56,180 bases of DNA from Arthrobacter sp. zg-Y238 (GCF_024385525.1 NZ_JANFLU010000009.1:1-56180); one strand, 5' to 3'. Shown: positions 31,002 to 40,207, counted from the first letter of the stretch. Made by a program: numbers and translations. The notes: generated by a model from the sequence alone, not told the origin.

Positions 31002-32033
31002 TTAGCCACGCTCCCAGTAGCTCGGTCCGACAGGTTCTTCGAAGTCGCGCTGGGCGACCAGGTAGCCCTCGCTGTCGACCTCGATCGGCAGCTGCGGCAG
31101 TGCGTGCCCGGCCGGTCCGAAGATGACTTTGCATTCCTGCGTGACATCGAAGGTCGACTGGTGGCACGGGCACAGCAGGTGGTGCGTCTGCTGCTCGTAA
31201 AGGGCAACCGGGCACCCAACGTGCGTGCAGATCTTGGAGTAGGCGACAATGCCGTCCACTGCCCAGTCTTCGCGGCCGGGGGAGGGGTTCAGGTCCTCGG
31301 GGTTCAGGCGCATCAGCAGGACAACAGCCTTGGCCTTTTCCTCGAGCTTGTGCTCGTGCAGGTCGTTCAGACCGTCGGGGATGACGTGGAACGCCGAGCC
31401 CAGGGTGACATCCGAAGCCTTGATCGGGGTGCCGCTGGGGTCGCGCACCAGGCGGGTACCCTCTTTCCACATCGTGTGGCGAAGGGTATTGCCCGGAAGC
31501 GGGCCGAGGTCCCGGAAGACGGCGATAGCCGGCAGCGGTGCCAGGACCATGGCGCCGAGGAGCGTGTTGCGGATCAGGGGACGGCGCTTGATGCCCGTTT
31601 CCTCGATGATGTCCCCAACCATCTTCTCCGCAATCACACGATCCTCTTCAGGACGGATCTCGTGACGCTCTTCGGTGATCTCGTGGTCCGGCATAAGCGT
31701 CTTTGCCCAGTGGACAATGCCGACGCCGATTCCGAGCATCGCGAACGCGGTGCCGAGCCCCAGGAGGATGTTCTGCAGCCGCAGTTCAGCGATGCTGGCA
31801 TCATCCAGGTGGATGCTGAAGTACCCGATGAAAAATACGATGGTGCCGATGATCGACACGATGAACAGGCTCGCCACCTGCCGCTCTGCCCGCTTTTCGG
31901 CGCGGGGATTTGTGTCGGCTAGACGAGGGCGGTGTGGGGGAAGTCCCGGATTCTGGAACTTCTCCTCATCTCCCTGGCCAGCCGTAGCGACGGTGCCCGA
32001 GGTGTTCGGACTGCCGTGACTATGGTCGCCCAT
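31002..32033 (-). CDS. qcrA: Cytochrome bc complex Rieske iron-sulfur subunit
   Basis: About 343 residues, with three membrane segments before the Rieske domain, as in other actinobacteria. The 2Fe-2S ligands are in CTHVGCPVALYEQQTHHLLCPCHQSTFD. The N-terminal 50 residues are polar and include SHGSPNTSGTVATAGQGDEEK. I chose the ATG at 32033 (MGDHSHG...) with GAGGGG just upstream; an in-frame ATG at 32045 is possible but its AGAAGG is directly adjacent to the codon. Located between qcrC and qcrB with overlaps or short gaps. Confidence 0.95.
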   Translation of the reverse strand: MGDHSHGSPNTSGTVATAGQGDEEKFQNPGLPPHRPRLADTNPRAEKRAERQVASLFIVSIIGTIVFFIGYFSIHLDDASIAELRLQNILLGLGTAFAMLGIGVGIVHWAKTLMPDHEITEERHEIRPEEDRVIAEKMVGDIIEETGIKRRPLIRNTLLGAMVLAPLPAIAVFRDLGPLPGNTLRHTMWKEGTRLVRDPSGTPIKASDVTLGSAFHVIPDGLNDLHEHKLEEKAKAVVLLMRLNPEDLNPSPGREDWAVDGIVAYSKICTHVGCPVALYEQQTHHLLCPCHQSTFDVTQECKVIFGPAGHALPQLPIEVDSEGYLVAQRDFEEPVGPSYWERG

Positions 32034-32118
32034 GATCCCCCTCATCCTTCTCTGAAAACTGCATTTATAGACCTATATGTAACTGTGATGTCACCCGTGG
32101 AGGTGAGCGCGGCTGTGG

Positions 32119-32919
32119 TTAGGAAGACCGGGAGGTCAACCAGATGGTGAAAGCGATGATGATTCCCAGACCGGCGGTCCAGATGAACAGACCCTCGGAT
32201 ACGGGACCGAGCGAGCCCAGCTGGGCTCCACCGGGGGAGCCGCTGGTTTCGATGTCCTTGAGGAACGTAATGATGTCCTGCTTGTCCTCGGGAGTGATGT
32301 TGGTGTCGCTGAAGACAGGCATGTTCTGCGGGCCGGTGACCATGGCCTCGTAGATGTGCTTTTCGCTGACGCCGTCCAGGCTCGGAGCGAACTTGCCCCG
32401 GGTCAGTGCGCCGCCGGCAGCTGCGGCGTTGTGGCACATGGCGCAGTTCACGCGGAACAGCTCACCGCCGTTGGCGGATGCCTCTTCATCGGTGGTGTCC
32501 GGCTCAAGGTATTCCGAATCCGGAACCGAAGGGCCGGCACCGAGGCTGGAGACATAGGCAGCCAGTTCGGCGGTCTGGTCTTCGCTGAACTGGACCGGCT
32601 TCTCCTGGGCCTGCGGGCCCTGCATGGCCATCGGCATACGGCCGGTGCCCACCTGGAAGTCGACCGATGCTGCGCCGACGCCTACCAGCGAAGGCCCGTT
32701 TTCGGTGCCCGTGGCTTCTATGCCGTGGCACGTTGCACAGTTGGCGACGAAGAGCTTCTCGCCCTCGCTGACGTCTTCGGCAGTGTACGTGGTGGTAGCT
32801 GCCTGGGCCTGGTTGGCTCCGTTGGCTACGGCATAGAGACCACCCGTAACGAGGAGTCCCAGCAGCAGCAGCGCGACTGCTGCGAGGGGATGACGCCGCC
32901 TTTGCGATAGTGCCTTCAC
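32119..32919 (-). CDS. qcrC: Diheme cytochrome c subunit of the bc complex
   Basis: 266 residues. An N-terminal signal/anchor (about 10-30), two c-type heme sites, CATCH (about 61-65) and CAMCH (about 159-163), and a C-terminal membrane helix (about 245-262). The diheme QcrC passes electrons directly to the CuA site of CtaC in the actinobacterial supercomplex, replacing soluble cytochrome c. Start GTG at 32919. The 73-base gap to qcrA (32046-32118) holds only a short AT-rich stretch; a secondary promoter there is possible but not shown. Confidence 0.97.
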   Translation of the reverse strand: MKALSQRRRHPLAAVALLLLGLLVTGGLYAVANGANQAQAATTTYTAEDVSEGEKLFVANCATCHGIEATGTENGPSLVGVGAASVDFQVGTGRMPMAMQGPQAQEKPVQFSEDQTAELAAYVSSLGAGPSVPDSEYLEPDTTDEEASANGGELFRVNCAMCHNAAAAGGALTRGKFAPSLDGVSEKHIYEAMVTGPQNMPVFSDTNITPEDKQDIITFLKDIETSGSPGGAQLGSLGPVSEGLFIWTAGLGIIIAFTIWLTSRSS

Positions 32920-33001
32920 TTCGTAGTTCCTAACTTATGTGGTCTTTGGGAAACTTGTGCCACTTTGAAGTATTTCGTGGGGTGCGGGTCCTCAAGCAGT
33001 G

Positions 33002-33640
33002 TTACTTGAGGAAGTAAATGATGACGAACAGGGCAATCCAGACCACATCGACGAAGTGCCAGTAGTACGAGGTTACGATCGCCGAAGTTGCTTCGAAGTG
33101 TCCGAAGCGCTTGGCGGCGTAGGCACGGCCGATGATGAAGAGGAACGCGATCAGGCCGCCGGCCACGTGCAGGCCGTGGAAACCGGTGGTGAGGTAGAAC
33201 GCGGAACCGTAGGAGTTCGACGAGAGGGAGACGCCTTCAGAGACGAGCATGGCGTATTCGTAGGCCTGTACGGAGACGAAGATTGCTCCGAGGAAGAAGG
33301 TCAGCAGGAACCACTCAGTCATGCCCCAACGGGAGAACTTCAGGAGCCCTCCGGTGCGGCGAGGCTGAAGTCGTTCTGCGGCGAAGACGCCGAACTGGCA
33401 AGTGAAGGAGCTGGAAACAAGGATCACCGTGTTCACGAAAGCGAACGGAACGTTCAGCTTCTCGGTCTCCATGGCCCACAGTTCGGTCGAGACCGAGCGA
33501 AGAGTGAAATACATGGCGAAGAGAGCAGCAAAGAACATCAGTTCGCTGGAGAGCCACACCACGGTTCCTACGGAAACCATATTGGGGCGGTTCAGCGTGG
33601 GGTGAGCCGGGGTACTGGGGGCATGGGTCGCTGTTGTCAC
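33002..33640 (-). CDS. ctaE: Cytochrome c oxidase subunit III
   Basis: 212 residues, five to six membrane helices: [68 protein letters not shown] and the terminal [21 protein letters not shown] are subunit III hallmarks. I chose the GTG at 33640 ([11 protein letters not shown]...). CATAAT on the minus strand ends 6 bases before it with no Shine-Dalgarno, so the transcript may be leaderless. First gene of the ctaE-qcrCAB operon, divergent from trpD. Confidence 0.96.
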   Translation of the reverse strand: MTTATHAPSTPAHPTLNRPNMVSVGTVVWLSSELMFFAALFAMYFTLRSVSTELWAMETEKLNVPFAFVNTVILVSSSFTCQFGVFAAERLQPRRTGGLLKFSRWGMTEWFLLTFFLGAIFVSVQAYEYAMLVSEGVSLSSNSYGSAFYLTTGFHGLHVAGGLIAFLFIIGRAYAAKRFGHFEATSAIVTSYYWHFVDVVWIALFVIIYFLK

Positions 33641-33800
33641 ATAGACATTATGGCGGTAAAACTGCCCAGTTCTCCAACAGATCGGGGCCGACGGCGCGTC
33701 CAAAGCGGGCAACGCCGCCCCGGATCCCAGTATTGGCGCGGAAATAGGCCTCACAGAAAGAAATCAGCTTTTTCTACGAAACGTAGATAACCTAGGGTGT
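33641..33800. promoter_or_regulatory. Divergent ctaE / trpD promoter region with an inverted repeat
   Basis: On the minus strand CATAAT (33652-33647) lies 6 bases before the ctaE GTG. On the plus strand TAACCT (33788-33793) lies 7 bases before the trpD GTG. TCTACG-AAA-CGTAGA (33773-33787), a perfect 6-bp inverted repeat, directly abuts the trpD -10 candidate and could be an operator. Confidence 0.5.
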
Positions 33801-34847
33801 GTGACTACGATTCCGAGTTCCGGTGACACCTGGCCGAGCCTGATTAATGCCCTCATCGGAGGCGAAAACCTCTCTACTGAGCAGACCCGATGGGCCATGG
33901 CCACCATCATGGCCGGCAATGCCACGGACTCCCAGATTGCAGGGTTCCTCGTGGCGCTGCGTGCCAAGGGCGAAACCGTTGACGAGCTCACCGGCCTCGT
34001 CGAGGCGATGGTTGCCAGTGCCCGCCCCATCGACATCCCGGGGGAGACGCTCGACATCGTAGGCACCGGCGGGGACCGCCACAACACCGTCAATATTTCC
34101 ACCATGGCCGCACTCGTGTGCGCCGGAGCCGGCGCGAAGGTGGTTAAGCACGGGAACCGCGCTGCGTCGTCGGCCTCCGGATCTGCGGACGTTATTGAAG
34201 CACTGGGGGTCCGGCTGGATCTGTCGGTGGAGCGGGTGGCTCAGGCTGCTGTCGAGGCCGGCATCACGTTCTGCTTTGCCCAGGTCTTCCACCCGTCCAT
34301 GCGCTTCGCCGCCGTGCCGCGCCGCGAGATGGGTGTGGCCACCGCCTTCAACTTCATGGGACCGCTGACGAATCCGTCCAACCCCAGCGCATCGGCCATT
34401 GGTGTCGCAGACGCCCGGCTGGCACCGCTGATGGCCGGCGTGCTGGCCAGGCGCGGCGTGCGGGCCCTGGTGTTCCGCGGCGGCGACGGGCTGGACGAGA
34501 TGACCACCACCGGTGTCTCTACCGTCTGGGAAGTCCGTAACGGTGCCGTAGAGGAGTCCGTAGTGGATCCCTTGGATCTCGGGATCAGCCGGGCCACGCT
34601 GGAGGATCTGCGGGGCGGTGACGCCGCCGCGAATGCGGCAGTGGTGCGCAGCGTACTGGCGGGGGACAAGGGGCCGGTGCGGGACGCCGTCGTGCTGAAC
34701 GCGGCCGCGGCGCTGGTGGCCCTGGACCGCGGGGCGGACGGCCCGCTGATTGACCGGCTGTCCCGCGGTTTGGCCCGCGCCTGCGACTCGATCGACAGCG
34801 GTGGGGCCCAGGCGGCGCTGGACCGCTGGGTGGCCGTCACCCAGTAA
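33801..34847 (+). CDS. trpD: Anthranilate phosphoribosyltransferase
   Basis: 348 residues. Transfers phosphoribose from PRPP to anthranilate, the second step of tryptophan synthesis. PRPP/anthranilate motifs are visible: [41 protein letters not shown], and [13 protein letters not shown] with RRE and [11 protein letters not shown]. The start GTG lacks a good Shine-Dalgarno sequence and a -10-like hexamer lies 7 bases upstream. It stands alone, away from other trp genes, next to ctaE as seen in other actinobacteria. Confidence 0.96.
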   Translation: MTTIPSSGDTWPSLINALIGGENLSTEQTRWAMATIMAGNATDSQIAGFLVALRAKGETVDELTGLVEAMVASARPIDIPGETLDIVGTGGDRHNTVNISTMAALVCAGAGAKVVKHGNRAASSASGSADVIEALGVRLDLSVERVAQAAVEAGITFCFAQVFHPSMRFAAVPRREMGVATAFNFMGPLTNPSNPSASAIGVADARLAPLMAGVLARRGVRALVFRGGDGLDEMTTTGVSTVWEVRNGAVEESVVDPLDLGISRATLEDLRGGDAAANAAVVRSVLAGDKGPVRDAVVLNAAAALVALDRGADGPLIDRLSRGLARACDSIDSGGAQAALDRWVAVTQ

Positions 34848-34874
34848 GCGGGGCCGGCAGGCCGGCGGCGGCTG

Positions 34875-35156
34875 CTAGCTGTCGAAGCCCAGTGAGAACG
34901 CCGCGTCCAGGTCATGCTGCGAGTAGGCACGGAACGCTATCTGCGTGGTGGTGCCGATCACTCCGTCGACCTTGGACAGTCGGTTGGCAATCGCATCGGC
35001 GAGGTCCTCATGGCGCTGCACCCGTGCGATGGCGATCAGGTCGCATTCGCCGGTCACCGAGTAAACCTCGCTGATGCCGTCAATCTCGGAGATTTCCTCG
35101 GCGCATTCCGGGATCCTGGCGGAGTCGGTCTGGATGAGTACAAAAGCGGTGATCAT
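34875..35156 (-). CDS. Stand-alone Lrp/AsnC ligand-binding (RAM) domain protein
   Basis: 93 residues, covering only the C-terminal regulation-of-amino-acid-metabolism domain of Lrp/AsnC proteins: MITAFVLIQTD, then EISEIDGISEVYSVTGECDLIAIARV, then VDGVIGTTTQIAFR. There is no helix-turn-helix. Such proteins form dimers and decamer-like rings, can bind amino acids and may modulate full-length Lrp proteins; the role here is unknown. GGAAGG precedes the ATG by about 7 bases. Convergent with trpD. Confidence 0.92.
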   Translation of the reverse strand: MITAFVLIQTDSARIPECAEEISEIDGISEVYSVTGECDLIAIARVQRHEDLADAIANRLSKVDGVIGTTTQIAFRAYSQHDLDAAFSLGFDS

Positions 35157-35248
35157 GGAGGGGCCTTCCCTGCGGGTCTCTTAGTGCGGCGGTGTCTAGA
35201 TGCGGCACTGTCTTAATGCGGCGGCGTCCGCTGCTGCTCTCTTTGAGC

Positions 35249-35647
35249 CTAGTGGATGGAACGGTGCCTGCGGCGGGAAAGCACTGTCCACGCCGCGCGC
35301 TGGCCGAGCAAGAACACTCCGAGCACTGCCAGGGTGACCATCTGGAAGCTGACGGCGGTGCCGCCGCCGGCCAGCGCACGGATTCCCAGACCGGCTGCTA
35401 CGGTTCCGAGCCAGATGACGACGCCGTCGGGCCAGAGCCGTGCCGGACGCCGCCAGGCGCGCATGGCCGCCCACGAGAGCAGGCATGCCAGCAGGAACGG
35501 CAGAGCGGTGGTGAGGATGCCGAGTACGGCCAGGCCATGTTCGTGGCTTCGCCGGCCAAGGGCGGCGAAAACGACGATAAGGACGAGGTCCGAGGCGAGG
35601 ACCCAGGGCCAGGTCCGGACGGCTGGGCGGGTGGTCGTGTCTGTCAT
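35249..35647 (-). CDS. DUF3054 family membrane protein
   Basis: 132 residues, four hydrophobic helices. The family pattern is seen in DLVLIVVFAALGRRSHEHG, RPARLWPDGVVIWLGTVAAGLGIRAL and SFQMVTLAVLGVFLLGQRAAW. Function unknown. The ATG overlaps the stop of the TetR gene (ATGA), so it is the last gene of the ABC-exporter operon 38118 to 35249. Confidence 0.88.
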   Translation of the reverse strand: MTDTTTRPAVRTWPWVLASDLVLIVVFAALGRRSHEHGLAVLGILTTALPFLLACLLSWAAMRAWRRPARLWPDGVVIWLGTVAAGLGIRALAGGGTAVSFQMVTLAVLGVFLLGQRAAWTVLSRRRHRSIH

Positions 35648-36249
35648 GGGGTGTTCTCCCGGGTGGGGATGGTGCGGTTTTCGCGGACGTAGGGGCCGAG
35701 GAGTTCCCGTACCCGCTCCTCGACCGTCTCCGGCCCGGTGCCGGATTCCAGCAGCCTGGTGGACGAATGCACGATGGCGTTGATGAGCTCGGCCGTCACC
35801 GGCGGATCCGGAACGCCCATCGCAGTCAGCGTCTCCACCAGCGGAGTGAGCAGCTGGCGGTGCATCATGGCACTTTGGTTGTCCAGTTCCTCGCCGGGGG
35901 CGACGGCGGCCAGCGCGTTGCCGACGGCGTGCTCACCCTCCGCGACCAGGCGGATGTTCGTCAGCACATAGGCCATGATGCGGTCCGCGGGTTCCGGCTC
36001 CGCATCCATGGCTTCCCGCACCCGCTGCGTCCAGCGCGGGAAAACGTCCAGCACCAGGGCATGGAGGAGATCCTGGCGGGACTTGTAATACTGGTAGGCG
36101 CTCGGACGGGCGAGGCCCGCCAGCGCGGCCACTTCGGCCATGCTGGGGGCCTCGCCGGTGCGGGCCAGGAGGGTGCGTGCCGCGTCCAGCAGCGCCCGCT
36201 GCTGTGCCGCCCGGTGTTCGGCCACCGTGGGGGCAGTGATTCGGGGCAC
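35644..36249 (-). CDS. TetR-family transcriptional regulator
   Basis: 201 residues. The N-terminal helix-turn-helix (about 20-65) shows LLDAARTLLARTGEAPSMAEVAALAGLARPSAYQYYKSRQDLL. The C-terminal half is a variable ligand-binding helical domain. Start GTG at 36249 with AGGAGGG about 5 bases upstream. It lies 25 bases after the ATPase gene and overlaps the DUF3054 gene. The likely target is its own operon: a 27-bp dyad sits 27 bases upstream of the permease start. Confidence 0.92.
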   Translation of the reverse strand: MPRITAPTVAEHRAAQQRALLDAARTLLARTGEAPSMAEVAALAGLARPSAYQYYKSRQDLLHALVLDVFPRWTQRVREAMDAEPEPADRIMAYVLTNIRLVAEGEHAVGNALAAVAPGEELDNQSAMMHRQLLTPLVETLTAMGVPDPPVTAELINAIVHSSTRLLESGTGPETVEERVRELLGPYVRENRTIPTRENTP

Positions 36250-36274
36250 TTATGCCCTCCTGTTCGTGCTGTGG

Positions 36275-36976
36275 CTAGCTTGAGAGGCGTCCATCCACCA
36301 TCTCTACGACGCGGTCGCAGTGGTGCAGGACGTCGTGATCGTGCGTCACCATAACTGTAGCAACGCCGCGCTCATGGGTTTCCCGGGCAAGCAGGGCAAC
36401 CACGTCCTGGCTGCGGGCGCGGTCCAGTGCTGCGGTCGGCTCATCAACCAACAGCAGCGACGGCCGATTCACCAGTGAACGCGCAATCCCGACCCGCTGG
36501 CGCTCACCACCGGACAGCTGGTCGGGCCGGCTCCGGGCCTTGTGGTCCATGCCCACGGCCGCCAGGAGCTCCAGCGGGTCGAGGCTGTCCCGGGTGCCGG
36601 CAAGCTTCTGCATCAGGCGCAGTTGTTCCGCCGAATTCAGTGCCGGAATCAGGTTCCCGGACTGGAACACGAAGCCGATCTCCTGCAGGCGGAACCGGGC
36701 CCGGGCCGCCTTGCCCAAGGTGCCCAGATCCACTCCATTGACCCGGACGGTCCCGGAATCGGGGGTGGTGAGGGCCCCGGCCACGGCAAGCAGGCTGGAC
36801 TTTCCGGCGCCGGACGGGCCGACGACGGCGACCATCTCACCGGGGCGGACGGTTAGCGAGACGTTAGCCAGGGCCTGCACCGTGCTGTCACCGTCGCCCA
36901 GAGCGAGGTTCGCGGACTCGATCAGCAGTCCGCCGGTACGCGTGCCGGGAGTGCGTTCTTCAGTGGCGGTGCTCAT
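36275..36976 (-). CDS. ABC transporter ATP-binding protein (MacB/LolD-like)
   Basis: 233 residues. Walker A GPSGAGKSS (about 53-61), Q-loop region IGFVFQSGNLIPALNSAEQLRL, signature LSGGERQRVGIARSL, Walker B LLLVDEPTAALD and the switch VTHDH. The sequence groups with the LolD/MacB/FtsE class that works with FtsX-like permeases, here the gene just upstream. Its ATG overlaps the permease stop (ATGA). Substrate unknown; drug or peptide export or lipoprotein handling are possible. Confidence 0.94.
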   Translation of the reverse strand: MSTATEERTPGTRTGGLLIESANLALGDGDSTVQALANVSLTVRPGEMVAVVGPSGAGKSSLLAVAGALTTPDSGTVRVNGVDLGTLGKAARARFRLQEIGFVFQSGNLIPALNSAEQLRLMQKLAGTRDSLDPLELLAAVGMDHKARSRPDQLSGGERQRVGIARSLVNRPSLLLVDEPTAALDRARSQDVVALLARETHERGVATVMVTHDHDVLHHCDRVVEMVDGRLSS

Positions 36977-38118
36977 CTCTGTCCTCCAAGGGCTGCCAGG
37001 GGGTCTACGCGGGAAATCCGAACAATGGCCAGGGCGGCGCCCGCCAGACCAAGGACGATCGTCAGGACCGTGGCCGTCAGGATGGGAGTGGCCTCAAGGG
37101 CAAACGGCATGGCCGTACCAGTCAGTCCGGCACCCATGGCGAGGCCGGCGAGAATGCCGGCAACGGTGGAGGTCACCAGGATGATGGCCGCCTGGAGCAG
37201 TCCGTCACGCAGCAGGTATCCGGTGGAGGCGCCCACGGCGCGCAGCACAGCGAGTTCGTGCTTGCGCTGGATGGTCCAGACCGTGAAGAACGCGCCCACC
37301 ACAAGGGCGCAGATGGCGTACAGGAAGATCTGGATCATTTCCAGGGTCATGGTTTCGGCGGAGTAGCCGGGGGAGGCGTTGAAGGATTCCGCCAGGGTCG
37401 AGGTGACCGTTCCGGCCGCTTTATCGCCGGCGGCGAAATCGATGTCCGCACCGTCGGCCGCCTTTAGGGCAACCGTGCTGGCGGTGTCGAAGTCAACGCC
37501 GGACACGGTGTCAGCGGTCGGCGCCCCGGGGGAACTCTGTCCGCTGGCCAGGTACTGCCAGGTGTCCAGCGGCAGGTAGGCGAGGTCGACGTGCCCGAAA
37601 GTCGCCTGCCCGTCGGTGTAGCCCACCACTGTCAATTCGACGCCGATGCGCTCCAGGGTGACGACGTCGCCGATGTGCAGGCCTTCTTCGGCTGCAGTGG
37701 CTGACACCACGATCTCGTTGGGTGTGGCAATGCTGCGTCCTTCGCCGACTTTCGGCGCCAGGAAGGAACCGGGCTCGATCCCGAACAGGGCCAGGTCGAC
37801 CTGGGTGCCGTTGCCGGTGGTGCCGTTCATCATGGCGGTGCCCATCAGGGCGGACTCCTCGACGCCGGGCTGTTCGGCCCAGACCGCGGCCTGGTGTTCG
37901 TCGACGACGCTGCGGGAGAAAGCGTTGTCGGTTTTGGTGCCTTCATTGAAGGCAAAGGCGGTGGAAGGCATGGCTTTCAGGCCGGACACGCCGTCGTTGA
38001 CCAGTCCGGAGGACAAGCCGGATAGCAGGACCATGAGAACGGCGATGAGGGCGACGACGCCGCCCATCAGTCCGAACCTGGCCCGGGCAAAACGCAACTC
38101 TCGAAGCGCTAGGAACAT
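36973..38118 (-). CDS. ABC transporter permease (FtsX/MacB-like)
   Basis: 381 residues. Membrane helix near the N-terminus (about 16-37), a large extracytoplasmic domain (about 40-260), then three helices; RKHELAVLRAVGAS and the final SRVDPLAALGGQR are typical of FtsX-like permeases. I chose the ATG at 38118 (MFLALRELRFARARFGLM) with AAGGGG 5 bases upstream; a longer frame exists but would run through the operator. First gene of the exporter-TetR-DUF3054 operon. Confidence 0.9.
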   Translation of the reverse strand: MFLALRELRFARARFGLMGGVVALIAVLMVLLSGLSSGLVNDGVSGLKAMPSTAFAFNEGTKTDNAFSRSVVDEHQAAVWAEQPGVEESALMGTAMMNGTTGNGTQVDLALFGIEPGSFLAPKVGEGRSIATPNEIVVSATAAEEGLHIGDVVTLERIGVELTVVGYTDGQATFGHVDLAYLPLDTWQYLASGQSSPGAPTADTVSGVDFDTASTVALKAADGADIDFAAGDKAAGTVTSTLAESFNASPGYSAETMTLEMIQIFLYAICALVVGAFFTVWTIQRKHELAVLRAVGASTGYLLRDGLLQAAIILVTSTVAGILAGLAMGAGLTGTAMPFALEATPILTATVLTIVLGLAGAALAIVRISRVDPLAALGGQR

Positions 38119-38144
38119 CGGAACCCCTTGGTGGATTGCTGGAA

Positions 38145-38171
38145 ATGTTGCCAACACTGTGTCGGTAACAT
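38145..38171. promoter_or_regulatory. 27-bp imperfect dyad, candidate TetR operator
   Basis: ATGTTGCCAACAC and GTGTCGGTAACAT flank a single central T. The arms match at 11 of 13 positions. The site lies 27 bases before the permease start and between divergent genes, the position and size typical of TetR-family operators. Confidence 0.7.
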
Positions 38172-38259
38172 ACCAACATCATGTCAGAAAGTGCCCTCCG
38201 AGGCGAAATGCGCGCGTTGCACCCTTGCCTGCCCGGGCAATGACCGGGGGCTGGCATGG

Positions 38260-39378
38260 ATGCAGGCCGTCTGCTGTGCTTGGACCATGCCAAGGCATGG
38301 CTTCTCGGCACGCGGTTCCCGGCATTCGTCCCGCCGGCGGTATCTGCGCGCGATGGCGGTGGCCGTGGTGCTGGTGCTGGTCTTCGAATACGCGGTCCTG
38401 CCGCAGCTTGTCGGTATCGACAACGTCCTGCGGTCCTTGGCCGGGTTGCCGCTGATAGTGCTGGTGGGTGCGCTGTGCCTGGAGGTCACCTCCTGGCTGA
38501 GCTACAGCGCGCTGACGCGGGTGGTGTTGCCTGGCACCTCGCGGCCGTCCTATTTCACGCTGGTGCGGATCGACCTGTGCGACACCGCCATTAACCACGT
38601 GGTGCCCGGCGGCGGAACGACGTCGGCCGCTGCCCGGTTCCGGCTGCTCACCCTGTCCGGATCTCCGCCGCAGGATGCGCTCAGTGCGGCAACCATCCAG
38701 GTGCTGGGAGCGAACCTGGTTCTCGGTGCGCTGTTTGGTATCGGGTTGCTGTCCATGCTCGGGCAGGTGAACGTCAGCGGCTATTACGCGGCCGCCGGGG
38801 CAGTGGTGCTGGCGCTGTTCGTGCTTGTCGTAGTTCTGCTGACCGTCCTGAACCGGCATCTCGCGGGAGCGGTGCGGGTGGTGCGGTCGGTGGCAGGAGC
38901 GGTTCCGCTGATGCACCCGGACAGTGCCGAAAAATTTGTCCGGACGGTGGCCGGCGAAACACAGATGTTCCGTGCACAGCCGCGCCGGCTTCTTGCCGGG
39001 GTGGCGCTGGCGGCGCTGCGCTGGCTTCTGGACGCAGCCTGCCTGTGGGTGCTGGTAGCGGCGTTTGGCCATGTGCTGGGACCGGGGGAGCTGCTGGTCG
39101 CTTATTCCCTGGCCGGGCTGGTGTCGATGGTGCCGCTGACCCCCGGCGGCGTAGGGCTGGTGGAGGGGCTGCTGGTCCCCACTCTCACCGGATTCGGCGC
39201 ACCGTCACACGTTGCGGTCCTGGGGGTCCTGTCCTGGCGGATCCTGCAGTTCTGGCTGCCGATCCCCGTAGGGGCGCTGGCCTATGTCTCACTGCGGCTG
39301 GGTGTGCTGCGCCGGGCGGGCCGCCGGCGCCGGGAGATAGTCCTCACCGGCGCCAACGGTCCCGCCGATAGGCGGTGA
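38260..39378 (+). CDS. Flippase-like / lysylphosphatidylglycerol synthase transmembrane family protein
   Basis: About 372 residues, seven to eight membrane helices. It matches the LPG_synthase_TM (UPF0104/flippase-like) family: TAINHVVPGGGTTSAAARFRLL, SLAGLVSMVPLTPGGVGLVEGLL and WRILQFWLPIPVGALAYVSLR. It lacks the soluble aminoacyl-transferase domain, so lysyl-PG synthesis is unlikely; lipid transport or glycolipid handling is a better guess. The start is uncertain: ATG at 38260 has GGGGG upstream, ATG at 38287 is an alternative. Divergent from the ABC permease. Confidence 0.82.
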   Translation: MQAVCCAWTMPRHGFSARGSRHSSRRRYLRAMAVAVVLVLVFEYAVLPQLVGIDNVLRSLAGLPLIVLVGALCLEVTSWLSYSALTRVVLPGTSRPSYFTLVRIDLCDTAINHVVPGGGTTSAAARFRLLTLSGSPPQDALSAATIQVLGANLVLGALFGIGLLSMLGQVNVSGYYAAAGAVVLALFVLVVVLLTVLNRHLAGAVRVVRSVAGAVPLMHPDSAEKFVRTVAGETQMFRAQPRRLLAGVALAALRWLLDAACLWVLVAAFGHVLGPGELLVAYSLAGLVSMVPLTPGGVGLVEGLLVPTLTGFGAPSHVAVLGVLSWRILQFWLPIPVGALAYVSLRLGVLRRAGRRRREIVLTGANGPADRR

Positions 39379-39384
39379 GGCAGA

Positions 39385-40170
39385 TTAGGACCAGATGTCG
39401 TCGCCGCGCAGCGTGGCGTCGGCGCCGCCGTCGGTGTAGATGGTCTGTCCCGTGGTGTGGCTGTTCTCCTCGGAGGTCAGCCAGATCAGGAGGCGGGCGA
39501 TGACTTCCGGTTCCGAGTGGCCGTTGAGCGGCATCGGGACATTGGCGTCCACCATGGCCCGTCCTTCGGGGGTGGACAGCAGGTCGCGCGTCATGGCGGA
39601 GAGCACGGTGCCGGGGGCAACGGCGTTCAGCGGGATGCCGGCGCCGGCGAAGGCGGGGCTGATGCTCTCGCGGCGGACCCAGCGGCTCAGGGCGCGCTTG
39701 CTGGAGGGGTAGTTGAGGTAGCCGGTCTGGGGGCCGTTGTCGGCGAGTGCCTGGCCGATCCGCAGGGCTTCTTCCTCGTTGCCGGCGAGCATGGCGTCGA
39801 CAAGCTCGGGGGAGTTGGGCTGCAGGCTCGCCATGGAGCTGACGACGGCGGCGCGGGGCGCACTGCTCTTGGCCAGGACCGGGGCCAGTTCGGTCAGGAA
39901 ATCCGTGACGCCGAAGAAGTTCACGGCGACGGTGATGGGTGCGGGGGCGGAGATGCCGGCGCAGGCGATCACGGCGTCGACGTTCCCGCCGGCAAGTTCC
40001 ACGGCCTTGGCGACGGCGGCGGAGCGGCCCTCGGGCTTGCTCAGGTCCGCTTCGACGTCGGCGTTGCGCAGGTCGACGCCGATGACGGTGTTGCCGCGTT
40101 CCTTCAGGATTGCGGCGGTTGCTGCTCCGATGCCGGAGGCGGATCCGGTCACAATGTAGGTTCTAGTCAT
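39385..40170 (-). CDS. Short-chain dehydrogenase/reductase
   Basis: 261 residues. Rossmann cofactor motif TGSASGIG (about 8-15), CAGIS in place of NNAG, catalytic Ser at about 111-112 and YPSSK (Tyr about 154, Lys about 158). The C-terminal TGQTIYTDGGADATLRGDDIW resembles hydroxysteroid or 3-alpha-HSD-like SDRs (compare 3-alpha-hydroxysteroid dehydrogenase family). The substrate is unknown. TACACT on the minus strand ends 6 bases before the ATG, suggesting a leaderless transcript. It converges closely with the flippase-like gene. Confidence 0.9.
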   Translation of the reverse strand: MTRTYIVTGSASGIGAATAAILKERGNTVIGVDLRNADVEADLSKPEGRSAAVAKAVELAGGNVDAVIACAGISAPAPITVAVNFFGVTDFLTELAPVLAKSSAPRAAVVSSMASLQPNSPELVDAMLAGNEEEALRIGQALADNGPQTGYLNYPSSKRALSRWVRRESISPAFAGAGIPLNAVAPGTVLSAMTRDLLSTPEGRAMVDANVPMPLNGHSEPEVIARLLIWLTSEENSHTTGQTIYTDGGADATLRGDDIWS

Positions 40171-40207
40171 GTTTACAGTGTAGACCTGTCAGCCCGGCAC
40201 CGGCATT

